DNA of 50,519 nucleotides from Clostridia bacterium (lineage in GTDB: Bacteria; Bacillota_A; Clostridia; Christensenellales; Aristaeellaceae): assembly GCA_017517815.1 (NCBI GenBank), contig JAFWYA010000045.1:1-50519 (forward strand). The letters are read 5' to 3'. Positions 1 to 8,459 of the stretch are shown here, one piece after another (within the stretch, counting starts at the first letter, position 1; every line of letters begins with the position of its first letter). The position numbers and the translations under genes were made by a program. The notes beneath the pieces are model-generated. The model did not search any database, had not been told where the DNA came from, and saw only the letters and a program-made list of their open reading frames with translations.

Positions 1-219
1 AAAATGGGTGCCGAAGTTGGCCCAGATATCGATCCCCTTGTCCAGCGATACCTTCTCGCTGACAGGCATGATGCCAACCGTTACCATGCGGTCCACATGG
101 GAATAGACAGGCACGACCTCATCAGCCACAAACAGCTTTTCGATCAGAAATTCTTTGCGGGTTTCTTCAGTGGTGTAGCGCTTGAAATCACGCTGGTTGC
201 AGGAATAGCGAATGTCCAT
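1..219 (-). CDS. kduI: 5-dehydro-4-deoxy-D-glucuronate isomerase KduI (N-terminal part, cut by window edge)
   Basis: Only the first 73 codons are in the window; the gene continues past base 1. The start ATG at 219 follows a good AGGAGG site. The N-terminus reads MDIRYSCNQRDFKRY and continues with EFLIEKLFVADEVVPVYSH and GIMPVSEKVSL, which align closely, from memory, with E. coli KduI (RNEFLVEKVFVADE, VYSHIDR, GGIMPI). KduI converts 5-dehydro-4-deoxy-D-glucuronate, formed from unsaturated uronates released by GH105/GH88 enzymes, to 3-deoxy-D-glycero-2,5-hexodiulosonate in the cytoplasmic pectin pathway. It lies 23 bp after the ATPase gene on the same strand and is probably co-transcribed. Its presence supports assigning the whole region to galacturonan use. 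The metal-binding His residues lie beyond the window and cannot be checked. Confidence 0.9.
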   Translation of the reverse strand, partial: MDIRYSCNQRDFKRYTTEETRKEFLIEKLFVADEVVPVYSHVDRMVTVGIMPVSEKVSLDKGIDIWANFGTHF

Positions 220-242
220 GATGATATCCTCCTATCGGGTTG

Positions 243-1334
243 TTACAGGTTATTGGCGGGGATTGACTGCTCGGTCTGTGCATCAAACAGGTAAATACTT
301 TCGTAGGGAATGTAGAAAGAAAGCGAACTGTCCAATTCGGGAGTTTCATGCGGAGATACCTTCAGAATAGCAGGCTCGCCATCCAGCGTGATGTATACGT
401 TTACGTTATCGCCCAGCATTTCAGTCAGTTCCACGCTGCCTTCAAGCTGACAGGCGTGTTCCTGCAAACTTAATGTAATGGCCTCCGGACGGAAGCCCAT
501 TACGATTTCCTTTCCTTCATACTCGACAGCGCGGCTGCCAAGCAGAAGCGCCAGATCAATGGTATGGTCAGCGACGGCAATACAGCCCTGGCTGACGGTT
601 CGGCGTACAAAGTTCATAGGAGGCTCGCCGATGAAGCCGGCTACGAACATGTTGCTGGGATGGAAATACACATCTTTTGGCGTGCCGATCTGCTGCACGT
701 AACCGTCCTTCATGACAACAATACGGTCCGCCATCGTCATGGCTTCTGTTTGGTCATGCGTGACGTAAATGGTGGTTGCACCGGTTTCACGATGAATCTG
801 CGTGATTTCAGAACGCATGGTTACACGCTGCTTGGCGTCGAGGTTGGAAAGAGGCTCGTCCATCAGGAAAATGCCTACCTTGCGGATGATGGAGCGCCCC
901 ACGGCCACACGCTGACGCTGACCGCCGGAAAGCGCGCGCGGCATGCGGTCAAGATAGTCGGTGAGGCCCAGAATTTTTGCGGTTTTCTGCACACGTTCGT
1001 CAATTACGTCTTCATCCACACCCTGCAGCGAAAGGCCAAAGGCAAGGTTGTCATACACGCTCATGTGCGGATAGAGCGCATAGCTCTGAAACACCATGGC
1101 AACTTCTCGCTCGCGCGGTCCCCAGGTGTTGACAAGCTGATCGTTGATGAAGAATTCGCCTTTGCTGATGTCCTCCAGCCCGGCAATCATACGCAGCGTG
1201 GTGGATTTGCCGCAGCCCGAAGGGCCGACAAATACGATGAATTCACCTTTTTCGGCTTCAAGGTTAAAATCATGAACTGCGTGGAAGCCGTTGGGATAGA
1301 TCTTGTTGACGTTTTTGAGCGTTAAGTAAGCCAT
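243..1334 (-). CDS. ABC transporter ATP-binding protein, MsmX/UgpC/MalK type (copy 1)
   Basis: This 363-residue protein has the full set of sugar-importer ATPase motifs: Walker A GPSGCGKST at about 37-45, signature LSGGQRQR from 135, Walker B IFLMDE at 155-160, the H-loop THDQTEA near 194, and a C-terminal TOBE/OB region of about 120 residues with GFRPEAI, typical of MalK/MsmX proteins. It hydrolyses ATP on the cytoplasmic face to drive a carbohydrate importer. The start ATG at 1334 follows AAAGGAGC. It precedes kduI in the same direction and is divergent from the AraC gene. A second ATPase of similar length lies at 6156-7229 inside the transporter operon, so this copy may be a shared (MsmX-like) ATPase or serve a transporter encoded elsewhere. 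The family is certain; the partner is inferred. Confidence 0.93.
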   Translation of the reverse strand: MAYLTLKNVNKIYPNGFHAVHDFNLEAEKGEFIVFVGPSGCGKSTTLRMIAGLEDISKGEFFINDQLVNTWGPREREVAMVFQSYALYPHMSVYDNLAFGLSLQGVDEDVIDERVQKTAKILGLTDYLDRMPRALSGGQRQRVAVGRSIIRKVGIFLMDEPLSNLDAKQRVTMRSEITQIHRETGATTIYVTHDQTEAMTMADRIVVMKDGYVQQIGTPKDVYFHPSNMFVAGFIGEPPMNFVRRTVSQGCIAVADHTIDLALLLGSRAVEYEGKEIVMGFRPEAITLSLQEHACQLEGSVELTEMLGDNVNVYITLDGEPAILKVSPHETPELDSSLSFYIPYESIYLFDAQTEQSIPANNL

Positions 1335-1400
1335 TTGTGTACGCTCCTTTACTAGGATTCAGGTTGAGAAACTTTGCAGAGGATGGGTCGGACTGTCAGA

Positions 1401-1430
1401 TGGACAAATCCGACTTTTCTATGCTATAAT
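1401..1430 (+). promoter_or_regulatory. Probable promoter of the AraC-type regulator gene
   Basis: TGGACA at 1401-1406 and TATAAT at 1425-1430 are 18 bp apart, and the -10 box carries an extended TG element (TGCTATAAT). The AraC gene starts 32 bp downstream of the -10 box. The spacer contains AATCCGACTTTT, closely matched by AAATCGACTTTT upstream of the pectin esterase gene at 13270. The box match is seen directly; promoter activity is inferred. Confidence 0.65.
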
Positions 1431-1462
1431 GAATTCATAGAAAACGTTCGGGGGGACCGAAA

Positions 1463-2254
1463 ATGAACGATATTATCTTTGCTGGCAAACATTTTTTAAC
1501 CTATAATGTAAGCCGGCATCAGCATAAAAGCTGGGAACTGATTTATTGCACAGACAAATGCGGCACGTTCATTTTTGACCATATGACCATTCCCTATGGC
1601 GTGGGGGATATCGTGGTCATTCCTAATGATACGCCGCACGAAAACCGCAGTCTGAACGGTTTTATGAACTATCACCTGAACATCGACAACACTACCTTGC
1701 CCTTCCATGAGCCGGTTTTGATCCGCGATGACGGCAATGAGTCCATTCTGCACCTGTTTTCGGATGCGTATTATTTGTTTCACAGCGAAAACGAAGGAAA
1801 ACTGGGGCTGCTTTCTGCCTACGGTGAGTTGATCGTGCGGCATATGGCAGCCGGATGGGCGACGCATCCGCAAAACCGAGCAACGGATACCATTTCCAGA
1901 AGCATTGTGGAGAACTATGCCGATGCTTCGTATGAGGTGGATCAGGTGCTGAAGGAAATGCCCTATAGCTATGATTATCTGTGCAGAATGTTCAAACAGG
2001 ATATGGGTATGACGCCGCACCGCTATCTGACCAATCAGCGTCTGCGTGCAGCAGCTGATATGCTTTGCACAGGCAGCCATACCAACATATCAGAAGTGGC
2101 GCTGCTGTGCGGTTTCCGCGACCCGCTCTACTTTTCACGCCTGTTCAAGAAGAAGTTTGCGGTATCGCCCAGCACCTATTACCGGCAAAAGCTGCTGGAG
2201 CATCAGAAGCAGGATCGTGATTCTGACAGTCAGAAGATCATTCTGCCGGATTAA
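1463..2254 (+). CDS. AraC-family transcriptional regulator with N-terminal cupin domain
   Basis: This 263-residue protein has an AraC-type sugar-sensing cupin half at about 1-150. It includes HQHKSWELIYC near the start and a VVIPNDTPHENR strand, the usual Ile-Pro...His signature. Two helix-turn-helix motifs follow at about 165-250: SYDYLCRMFKQDMGMTPHRYL, then ISEVALLCGFRDPLYFSRLFKKKFAVSP. Such proteins bind a sugar and activate nearby catabolic genes. The start at 1463 is preceded by a purine-rich GGGGGGACCG site. It is divergent from ATPase copy 1 and convergent with the GH105 gene, overlapping its 3' end by 17 bp. It is the obvious local regulator of the pectin operon; the inducer is unknown but is likely an uronate or unsaturated oligogalacturonide. 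Confidence 0.9.
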   Translation: MNDIIFAGKHFLTYNVSRHQHKSWELIYCTDKCGTFIFDHMTIPYGVGDIVVIPNDTPHENRSLNGFMNYHLNIDNTTLPFHEPVLIRDDGNESILHLFSDAYYLFHSENEGKLGLLSAYGELIVRHMAAGWATHPQNRATDTISRSIVENYADASYEVDQVLKEMPYSYDYLCRMFKQDMGMTPHRYLTNQRLRAAADMLCTGSHTNISEVALLCGFRDPLYFSRLFKKKFAVSPSTYYRQKLLEHQKQDRDSDSQKIILPD

Positions 2255-3371
2255 GCCGCCGCACCTCCGTGTAACACATCACCAGCGGCGCAACGCCCTT
2301 GGCGTCGTTTTTCACGACCGGTTCAGACAGATAATAGGCATATGTTCCGTCTCTGCGGCGGTCGCTTTCAGGGCCAAGCCCGGCTACCAGGCAGATGCCG
2401 CCCAGTTCGATTTCATTTCCATGGAAAGACAGATGTTTTTTCACGATGCCGTCAAAGGTCTTAAGGCCTCTGGCGGCATATTCCTTTGGCAGCACGCCAA
2501 GCCGCGCGCCCTTGAGCATTGTGTAGGCCATCATGCTCGATCCGCTGGTTTCCAGATAGTTGCCTTCTTCGCTGCCTTTGTCTACCACCTGATAGAACAT
2601 ACCTGTTTCCGGATCAGCATAGGGGAGAAGACCATCCATCATTTCGTTCAACAGTTTTTCGATAATCTGACGTTCTTCTCCAACGGGAAGAATTTCAGCC
2701 AGGTCGGCCAATGCGGCGGCGAACCATCCCATGGCTCTTAGCCAGAAGCTTTTGGAAAGCCCCGTCTCAGAATCAGCCCAGAAGACACGGCGGCTGGCGT
2801 CATAGCCGTGATAATAAAGCTTTTTATGCTCATCAAACATATGGGCACGAACGGTTTGGATCTGGTGGATAATGTCGGTGTAACAGCCAGATCCAAAGTG
2901 CTTTTCATACAGCGCTGCAAAAACCTGAGCCATGTATATGCCGTCCAGCCATACCTGATGCGGATAGATCGCCTTATGCCAGTAACTGCCCTCAAATGTA
3001 CGGGGCTGCTGCTGCAGCGCATCATGAAGACGGTCAGCAGCAAGACGATACTTTTCTTTGCCTGTTTTGTGGTACAGTGGGAAGAGAACACGTCCCTCGT
3101 TGATGTCATCCAGCGTCTGCTTTTCATGCTGCCAGGTACGGATGCTGCCGTCTGCGCCGATGAAGCTATCAACGAAGGATTCCACAAAATCAACATATCT
3201 GGAATCGCCAGTCAAACTGCTCATTTCAAGCAGCGCCATGAGCATGCATCCGTCGATATAATTCCAGCTTGCAGGTTTTCCCTGACGTACGCGCTCAATG
3301 TTCCAGGCGGTCTTATCGACAGAGGAATGCTCAATCAGGCTGAGAACGTAGCGGTCGATTTGGGTATACAT
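2238..3371 (-). CDS. GH105 unsaturated rhamnogalacturonyl/galacturonyl hydrolase (YteR/YesR type)
   Basis: The 377-residue protein is of normal length for family GH105 (GH88-like (alpha/alpha)6 barrel). The HKAIYPHQVWLDGIYMA segment places Asp143 at the position of the catalytic Asp of Bacillus subtilis YteR. The WLRAMGWFAAAL and LETSGSSMMAY segments and the C-terminal GICLVAGLG are also typical. The enzyme removes the 4,5-unsaturated uronic acid from the non-reducing end of oligosaccharides made by pectate or rhamnogalacturonan lyases, feeding KduI. There is no signal peptide, so it acts in the cytoplasm on imported oligomers. It is the last gene of the operon: its start overlaps the GH28 stop by 1 nt (TGATG) and its end overlaps the AraC gene on the opposite strand. 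Whether it prefers galacturonyl or rhamnogalacturonyl products cannot be told from sequence. Confidence 0.92.
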   Translation of the reverse strand: MYTQIDRYVLSLIEHSSVDKTAWNIERVRQGKPASWNYIDGCMLMALLEMSSLTGDSRYVDFVESFVDSFIGADGSIRTWQHEKQTLDDINEGRVLFPLYHKTGKEKYRLAADRLHDALQQQPRTFEGSYWHKAIYPHQVWLDGIYMAQVFAALYEKHFGSGCYTDIIHQIQTVRAHMFDEHKKLYYHGYDASRRVFWADSETGLSKSFWLRAMGWFAAALADLAEILPVGEERQIIEKLLNEMMDGLLPYADPETGMFYQVVDKGSEEGNYLETSGSSMMAYTMLKGARLGVLPKEYAARGLKTFDGIVKKHLSFHGNEIELGGICLVAGLGPESDRRRDGTYAYYLSEPVVKNDAKGVAPLVMCYTEVRRLNPAE

Positions 3372-4927
3372 CAGTTTACCTCGTCAAGGCCTTCGGCCGA
3401 TATGTCAACACAGTTTTCGGTAATCAGCGCAGGTCCTTCAGCACCCTGTACCGTCACGTTTTCAATGCGCACTTTTCGTACGTTGTTGAAATAGAGCCCC
3501 AGCTTGCATTTTGCAGTGGCATCATTTTGCATGGCTGGCACAAAGGGTTGTGCATCTGGATGGAAGCTGACAGAAACGTTTGAAAAAGTAACCTCGTCAA
3601 TGGGGGATTCCGGCAGACCGTCAATATAACAGGCTGCAGCATGCGCGTTGGTGCAGGTGAGGTTGCTAAAGGCAAAGGAACCAAGATGCGGTGTCCTTTC
3701 ATCCACGGGCAGAGGTTCGCGGCACTTCACATAATCTGAGTAGCGGTCGGGATCGCAGCAGTTATACCACATGTTGATCACAACGGGTGTGATAACATCC
3801 TCCATCTGGATCTGATCGAAGACAACGCCGGTGATACTGCAGTCTCTGCCGCGGCCGCGGCGGGTTTTAATGCGAAGGCCGCGATCGGTGCTTCTAAACA
3901 GGCAGCGCGTCACGGTCAGCCCATGTACGCCACAGGCAATCTCACTGCCAAGCGTAACGGCTCCATGGCCAAATTCCATAAGGCAGTTGCGAATGACGTG
4001 CTTCTGCGCGCTTTGGAGCCGCTGCCGGCGCAGCTCAATCTTGCCGGATTTAATGGCTACACAATCATCGCCGACACTTAAACGGCAGCCGATGATGTTA
4101 ACGCCGATGCAGGCCTCAGGATCGATGGCATCAGTGTTGGGACTGTCTTTGGGCGCTTGTACCTTTACGTCAAAAAAGGAGACATTTTCACTGTAGAAGG
4201 GGTGCAAATTCCATGAGGGGGAGTTTTTAGCTGTTATACCATGGAGGGTGATGTTTTTGCAGTTGTTGAAAAACATCAGACGGGGACGGGCGGTTTCGAA
4301 CTGCCTGAAGGCAGTCCAGAAGTCGCTTTTCTGTGCGTTTCCATCTACAACCCCTTCACCGATGATGGATACGTCCTCGCAGTAAGAACCATGCAGCAGC
4401 GACTGATACATTGGACGTACAAGGCCTTCAAAAGCACCGATCATTAAATCGGGGCCTTCACAGAGTGGAGCAACATTGCCCGGAAGAATGGGATAACAGG
4501 AACGGTTGGGTGACCCCAGCAGCACAGCTCCCTTTGACAGTTCCAGCGTGATATGGCTGCGCAGACAAAGCGGGCGTACAAGCCAGGTACCCGCGGGGAA
4601 GAAAAGCCTTGAACCGTCCGGCAGGAAGGAGAGGGCGCTTTGAATGGCAGCAGTATCATCATGAATACCGTCGCCCACCGCTCCAAAGCTGCGTACATCG
4701 GCAGCAAAAGCTTCCTTGGCCGTACGGAAGGAAAGTTCGTATGAATCGATGCGCAGCGTATATTCCGTATCAGGCTTGAGAGAAAAAAGCGAAACCACGT
4801 TGGTAATGCAGGTAAACATGAATTCGCCGTTGAGATAAACATCATACGGTTTGGGCGAAAAATAGGGTTTGGTACTGTCCAGTTCAAAACACGCGCTGGT
4901 GGAACCGGCATAGATCAGCTGGATCAT
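3371..4927 (-). CDS. GH28 polygalacturonase (intracellular, exo-type likely)
   Basis: The start at 4927 (518 residues) follows a GAAAGGAA site; the open frame extends further upstream but without a site. Residues 1-75 look like a small beta-sandwich domain, followed by a pectate-lyase-like beta-helix beginning VRSFGAVGDGIHDDT. All GH28 catalytic motifs are present: NTD at about 264-266, GDDCVAIKSG with the Asp pair near 287-288, GHG at 320-322 and RIK at 352-354. It hydrolyses alpha-1,4-galacturonan. There is no signal peptide, so it probably trims imported oligogalacturonides in the cytoplasm. It is coupled to GH105 and lies 16 bp after the preceding membrane-protein gene. Exo versus endo action is inferred from the N-terminal domain and location only. 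Confidence 0.92.
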   Translation of the reverse strand: MIQLIYAGSTSACFELDSTKPYFSPKPYDVYLNGEFMFTCITNVVSLFSLKPDTEYTLRIDSYELSFRTAKEAFAADVRSFGAVGDGIHDDTAAIQSALSFLPDGSRLFFPAGTWLVRPLCLRSHITLELSKGAVLLGSPNRSCYPILPGNVAPLCEGPDLMIGAFEGLVRPMYQSLLHGSYCEDVSIIGEGVVDGNAQKSDFWTAFRQFETARPRLMFFNNCKNITLHGITAKNSPSWNLHPFYSENVSFFDVKVQAPKDSPNTDAIDPEACIGVNIIGCRLSVGDDCVAIKSGKIELRRQRLQSAQKHVIRNCLMEFGHGAVTLGSEIACGVHGLTVTRCLFRSTDRGLRIKTRRGRGRDCSITGVVFDQIQMEDVITPVVINMWYNCCDPDRYSDYVKCREPLPVDERTPHLGSFAFSNLTCTNAHAAACYIDGLPESPIDEVTFSNVSVSFHPDAQPFVPAMQNDATAKCKLGLYFNNVRKVRIENVTVQGAEGPALITENCVDISAEGLDEVN

Positions 4928-4943
4928 ATCAGAATCGTTCCTT

Positions 4944-5564
4944 TCAGTGCGTTTTGCATCCTGCATCAGCCAGGATACTGGCAAATGTCTGCCTGATGAG
5001 AATACACAGGGTATCGGCGCCAGCAGTGAAAACGCCAAACAGGATGGGTTCTACGTTTAAAACCGGCGCTGGCGGTCTAAACAGCAGCTGCAAAAAGGTG
5101 TTCAGCGCATAATAGATGGTGATAACCAAAAACAACAGCACAAAGCCGTAGAACAGGTTCATCACAAAGCCCATGGTTCCGCGTCGGGATACCATGACCC
5201 AGCGTCTGCTGCCTCCGGGCATCTTTTCGGTGAAACGCAGGAAACGGTTGATCAGAAGGTCGGTGACCATGCCAAGGATCACAGCAGCAATGAAGTACAG
5301 ATCAAGCTGGGCCGTCACATACAGTCCGAGCCCCCAGAATACGAAAAAGCATACTGCGCCGTAAAACCATACTTTGATCAGCAGTACCTTTAGCGTTTCA
5401 GGTAAGCGCCACTTTCCATGAGAAGAACGATATTTTTCCAGTTCCTCTTTTGAATACCGGGGCGTATTTTCCGCAGTGGCATTCACCAGCGTGTCCACTG
5501 CCTCTGTGTGCAGTTGGTAATAGGAGGAACTTTTGTCCGCTTCTTTGTTTGCTGTGGGTTTCAT
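4944..5564 (-). CDS. Unknown 4-TM membrane protein of the pectin transporter operon (M5)
   Basis: I do not recognise this 206-residue protein. The start ATG at 5564 follows CGAGGA; in-frame sequence upstream belongs to the previous gene. Residues 1-55 are polar and charged (cytoplasmic-looking, with SKEELEKYRSSHGKW). Four hydrophobic segments follow, at about 60-85, 88-110, 130-155 and 168-190. It lies 4 bp after M4 and 16 bp before GH28, so it is translated from the same message as the transporter. It has no enzyme motif, no DUF624/YesL similarity that I can see, and no permease EAA loop. Its position suggests an accessory subunit of the importer; this is inference from context only. Confidence 0.8.
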   Translation of the reverse strand: MKPTANKEADKSSSYYQLHTEAVDTLVNATAENTPRYSKEELEKYRSSHGKWRLPETLKVLLIKVWFYGAVCFFVFWGLGLYVTAQLDLYFIAAVILGMVTDLLINRFLRFTEKMPGGSRRWVMVSRRGTMGFVMNLFYGFVLLFLVITIYYALNTFLQLLFRPPAPVLNVEPILFGVFTAGADTLCILIRQTFASILADAGCKTH

Positions 5565-5568
5565 GACG

Positions 5569-6141
5569 TCAGTCCTCGGAGGAAAGCTGGAAGGCTTCCA
5601 TTTCACCCATGGCTTCTACAGGTAAAGAGGTGTCGATACGGCGCAGAAGCTTGCGGAGTACGGGTACCAGCAGCGTAAGAATGGCGCCAAGCGCAACAAT
5701 CACACGGTGTACTTTCAGCACCTGAAGGGCCTGAGCAATGTACTGCGTGCCTGATTCCACTACGATAGGATGATCTGCACGCGTAAGCGCCTGTGTGATG
5801 CAGTCAGCGTAGTAGGTATCGCAGAAGATCAGTACGCCCAGCATAAGGAGCATAAGCGTCAGCATGGGAATATTGGTTTTCTTACGGTGTGGATAGGCGT
5901 TGAGAAAACATACGAAAGAAAGCAGAGAAAACAGCATTGTGCAGAAACCGGCAAGGCCCATGCCGCTGAGCTGAATTTTGGCAGTGGTGTCGGAAATGTG
6001 GGTGAGATTGAAGGAATACTGTACAAACGCAACGGCCAGCACAACCAGGGGAATGGTTTGCGGCTTGCGCTTGAGCGATACAAGAGATTTGCGGACGAAC
6101 TCGCGCATCCGTGCGCTGGGCTTTATCTTTTGCCTGCTCAT
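5569..6141 (-). CDS. Unknown 4-TM membrane protein of the pectin transporter operon (M4)
   Basis: A 190-residue protein starting at the ATG at 6141, eight bases after AAAGGAG; an upstream in-frame ATG at 6159 would sit inside the ribosome site and the ATPase gene. The N-terminus is strongly basic (MSRQKIKPSARMREFVRKSL), followed by four hydrophobic segments (about 30-50, 62-82, 90-110 and 143-163) and an acidic tail. I do not recognise the family. It sits between the ATPase (6156-7229) and M5. Like M2/M3 on the other side of the ATPase it is a small basic 4-TM protein, so the ATPase gene is flanked by two such pairs. Confidence 0.8.
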   Translation of the reverse strand: MSRQKIKPSARMREFVRKSLVSLKRKPQTIPLVVLAVAFVQYSFNLTHISDTTAKIQLSGMGLAGFCTMLFSLLSFVCFLNAYPHRKKTNIPMLTLMLLMLGVLIFCDTYYADCITQALTRADHPIVVESGTQYIAQALQVLKVHRVIVALGAILTLLVPVLRKLLRRIDTSLPVEAMGEMEAFQLSSED

Positions 6142-6155
6142 GAGCGTAGCTCCTT

Positions 6156-7229
6156 TCATCGGATCGCAGCGGTGGTCTGACTGTCGAAGAAATGCCGTTT
6201 TTCAAAAGAAAGCCTTACCACGTCGCCGGAACGGTAATCACACCAGCCGCGCAGTTTGCAGGTGAGGGCTGAAGCAGATGTGCGTACATCGCCGAGATAA
6301 CCGTGCACCAGCGTACTCATGCCCAGGTTTTCGTTAGAAACGACCTTCATGCAGATTTCGCCGCCCTCGGCTATGTTCTCAGGGCGTACGCCCAGAGTGA
6401 TTTCCTGACCGATACGGTTTCGAAGGAGTTTCTGTTCATCCTGGGTAAGCTGCATAGAAAACAGGGGATGACACACGCGGTTCTCCTCCACCTGTACCTT
6501 GAAAAAATTCATAGGCGGAAGGCCGATGAAGCTGGCCACAAACAGGTTTGCGGGAGTGTCGTACAGTTCCAGAGGCGTGCCGATCTGTTGCACATGGCCC
6601 ATGGACATGCAGACAATGCGATCCGCCAATGTAAGAGCTTCTGTCTGGTCATGTGTGACGTAGAGCATGGTAGCCTTCATACGCTTGTGCAGCAGCAGAA
6701 TCTCACGCCTTGTTGCGCTGCGAAGCTTGGCGTCAAGGTTGGAAAGCGGCTCGTCAAACAGAAAGACCTTGGGATTGCGCACAATGGCACGGCCCATGGC
6801 AACGCGTTGGCGCTGACCGCCGGAAAGCTGCTTGGGCTTTTTGTTCAGCTGATCGGTAAGGTGCAGGATTTCCGCAGCAGCCATTACCTTTTTATGGATC
6901 AGATTGGGGTCTTCCTTGCGAAGCGTCAGGGAGAAGGCCATATTTTCATAAACCGTCATATGGCCATAGAGCGCATAGTTCTGAAAAACCATCGCCATAT
7001 CGCGGTCTTTGGGAGGCGTAGCAGTGATGTCTTCTCCGTCCAGCAGCAGTTTGCCGGCGGTGATATCCTCCAGACCGGCAATCATGCGCAGCGTGGTGGA
7101 TTTGCCGCAGCCAGAGGGGCCGACAAGCACGATAAACTCACCGTCTTTGACTTCAAGATTGAAGTCGTAGACAGCCTGAACTTTGTTGTCGTAGATCTTA
7201 TCCAGATGCTGTAAGCTGATGTTTGCCAT
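6156..7229 (-). CDS. ABC transporter ATP-binding protein, MsmX/UgpC type (copy 2, in operon)
   Basis: A 357-residue carbohydrate-importer ATPase with Walker A GPSGCGKST at 37-45, Q-loop FQNYAL, signature LSGGQRQR from 135, Walker B VFLFDE at 155-160, THDQTEA and a C-terminal TOBE region with GVRPENI. It lies inside the operon between membrane-protein genes M3 and M4, so it is the natural ATPase for the LplB/LplC-type permeases encoded at 10588-12544. Operons for YtcP/LplB-type permeases often lack an ATPase and borrow MsmX, so a dedicated copy plus a second at 243-1334 is notable. The ATG at 7229 is preceded by AAAGGAGATACCT. Confidence 0.93.
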   Translation of the reverse strand: MANISLQHLDKIYDNKVQAVYDFNLEVKDGEFIVLVGPSGCGKSTTLRMIAGLEDITAGKLLLDGEDITATPPKDRDMAMVFQNYALYGHMTVYENMAFSLTLRKEDPNLIHKKVMAAAEILHLTDQLNKKPKQLSGGQRQRVAMGRAIVRNPKVFLFDEPLSNLDAKLRSATRREILLLHKRMKATMLYVTHDQTEALTLADRIVCMSMGHVQQIGTPLELYDTPANLFVASFIGLPPMNFFKVQVEENRVCHPLFSMQLTQDEQKLLRNRIGQEITLGVRPENIAEGGEICMKVVSNENLGMSTLVHGYLGDVRTSASALTCKLRGWCDYRSGDVVRLSFEKRHFFDSQTTAAIR

Positions 7230-7240
7230 AGGTATCTCCT

Positions 7241-7744
7241 TTACGCGGCCTTTTCACTGAGGGAGGCAGTGTAGGCATTCAGTGTACGGCTGCGGATGAC
7301 GCCGATGATTCCGGCAATCAGACAGCAGACAGCCGACAGAGAAAGGCAGATGACGACATAGGTGAATTGTGGCATTTCCATAATAGGGTAAGTGACCTTA
7401 CTGATGATAACCTCAGCATTCAATGCCTGCATGGGCAGAATAAAAATGCGTATAATCTGACCGATCCCCAGTCCAATCAGCAGCCATGCATAACCGATAC
7501 GATAGCTCTTTACGCCTTCAGAAGAAAGAAAGGCCATCAACATAAACAGCAGATTGTACACAATGGAGGCGCCGATTAACAGAGAGTAGTACCAGGATCC
7601 AACATCAGAAGAATAGATGCTGACAAAATACAGCACATCAAACACGATGGCCAAAAGTGCCAGTCGGGAGGAGTGAGTGTTTTTTGTATAACGCATCCGG
7701 TCGAGATGGATCTGCTTTTGTTCTTCAGGCGAAAGCTGCGTCAT
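7241..7744 (-). CDS. Unknown 4-TM membrane protein of the pectin transporter operon (M3)
   Basis: A 167-residue protein with a polar N-terminal 25 residues and four hydrophobic segments (about 27-45, 52-74, 83-104 and 125-148). No family is recognised. Its start overlaps the stop of M2 by 4 nt (ATGA), implying translational coupling and probably a stoichiometric pair. It is followed 11 bp later by the ATPase gene. There are no catalytic motifs or conserved Cys/His clusters. Being locked into the operon suggests a role with the importer or its export/insertion, but this is not shown by sequence. Confidence 0.8.
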   Translation of the reverse strand: MTQLSPEEQKQIHLDRMRYTKNTHSSRLALLAIVFDVLYFVSIYSSDVGSWYYSLLIGASIVYNLLFMLMAFLSSEGVKSYRIGYAWLLIGLGIGQIIRIFILPMQALNAEVIISKVTYPIMEMPQFTYVVICLSLSAVCCLIAGIIGVIRSRTLNAYTASLSEKAA

Positions 7745-8331
7745 TTGGATGCCTCCCTTCCGGTGTCGATCAGTTTCTTTTCAGCGCGCATCAGACAGTG
7801 TTTCCAGATGAAATTAACAATCAATACCGCACATACAATGACAACCAGCGCCAATACCGCATAATGCACGTCAAACCAAAAGGTAGAAGTAGTGTAAGAT
7901 GTTTTCATCAGATCGGCGAAAAATTCCAGCTCGTCAAAATTCACCTGCAGGAACTGTTCACGGTACTGCATGACCTGCTGATGGCACCACACTGAAGAAC
8001 CCACACCGGCAGCAACAAAAGCAAAGGTGGAAAGGGCATTGCCTACATAGTATCTGCGGCGTTTGTGTGTGCCAGTGATGAACAGCAGACAGGAAAGCAG
8101 GATCATCATGATGGAAACGCTCAGAAGCGTACGGTTGAACGGCTGCATATCATAATAGATCCACGAACCGGTCACCCATGTATCTTTGGGGTTATTGGGG
8201 TCCATCATAGTGTAGTACAGACTGTCATACAGATCTGTCATCAGGCCCAGCGCGTAGAGGAACATAATGGCACTGGCCGCAAGGGCTGCAAAGCAGAGAA
8301 TCTTCTGCAAAGTCATCTGTTTCCTATACAT
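7741..8331 (-). CDS. Unknown 4-TM membrane protein of the pectin transporter operon (M2)
   Basis: A 196-residue protein, start ATG 8331 after AGGAGGTCACC. Hydrophobic segments lie at about 10-32, 70-88, 98-118 and 155-178. The loop between the first two is long, acidic and Tyr/Trp-rich (YDSLYYTMMDPNNPKDTW...) and probably faces outside, and a second outer loop (about 120-150) is rich in acidic and aromatic residues. Such loops could contact the solute-binding protein or glycan, though this is speculation. It is coupled to M3 by an ATGA overlap and separated from the binding-protein gene by two strong hairpins. Family not recognised. Confidence 0.8.
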   Translation of the reverse strand: MYRKQMTLQKILCFAALAASAIMFLYALGLMTDLYDSLYYTMMDPNNPKDTWVTGSWIYYDMQPFNRTLLSVSIMMILLSCLLFITGTHKRRRYYVGNALSTFAFVAAGVGSSVWCHQQVMQYREQFLQVNFDELEFFADLMKTSYTTSTFWFDVHYAVLALVVIVCAVLIVNFIWKHCLMRAEKKLIDTGREASK

Positions 8332-8381
8332 GGTGACCTCCTGTACTCAGACGTTTTTCACAGCTTCGAAAAGAGAAGCTT

Positions 8382-8444
8382 CCCTGAGTTTCCCACGCGG
8401 GGAAACTCAGGGAAACCGGCAGGGGAGCGAATGCGCCCCTGCCG
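8382..8444 (-). terminator. Two intercistronic hairpins after the solute-binding protein gene
   Basis: Read in the minus direction, a first hairpin (8418-8444; arms CGGCAGGG/CCCTGCCG plus an inner GCG/CGC) is followed by a second with a perfect 13-bp stem (arms 8382-8394 and 8400-8412, CCCTGAGTTTCCC, 5-nt loop). No proper T-run follows, so this is better read as a partial terminator or mRNA-stabilising structure. It would leave the binding-protein transcript more abundant than the downstream genes, a common arrangement in ABC operons. Confidence 0.7.
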
Positions 8445-8459
8445 AAAGAAAAGGGAAAG

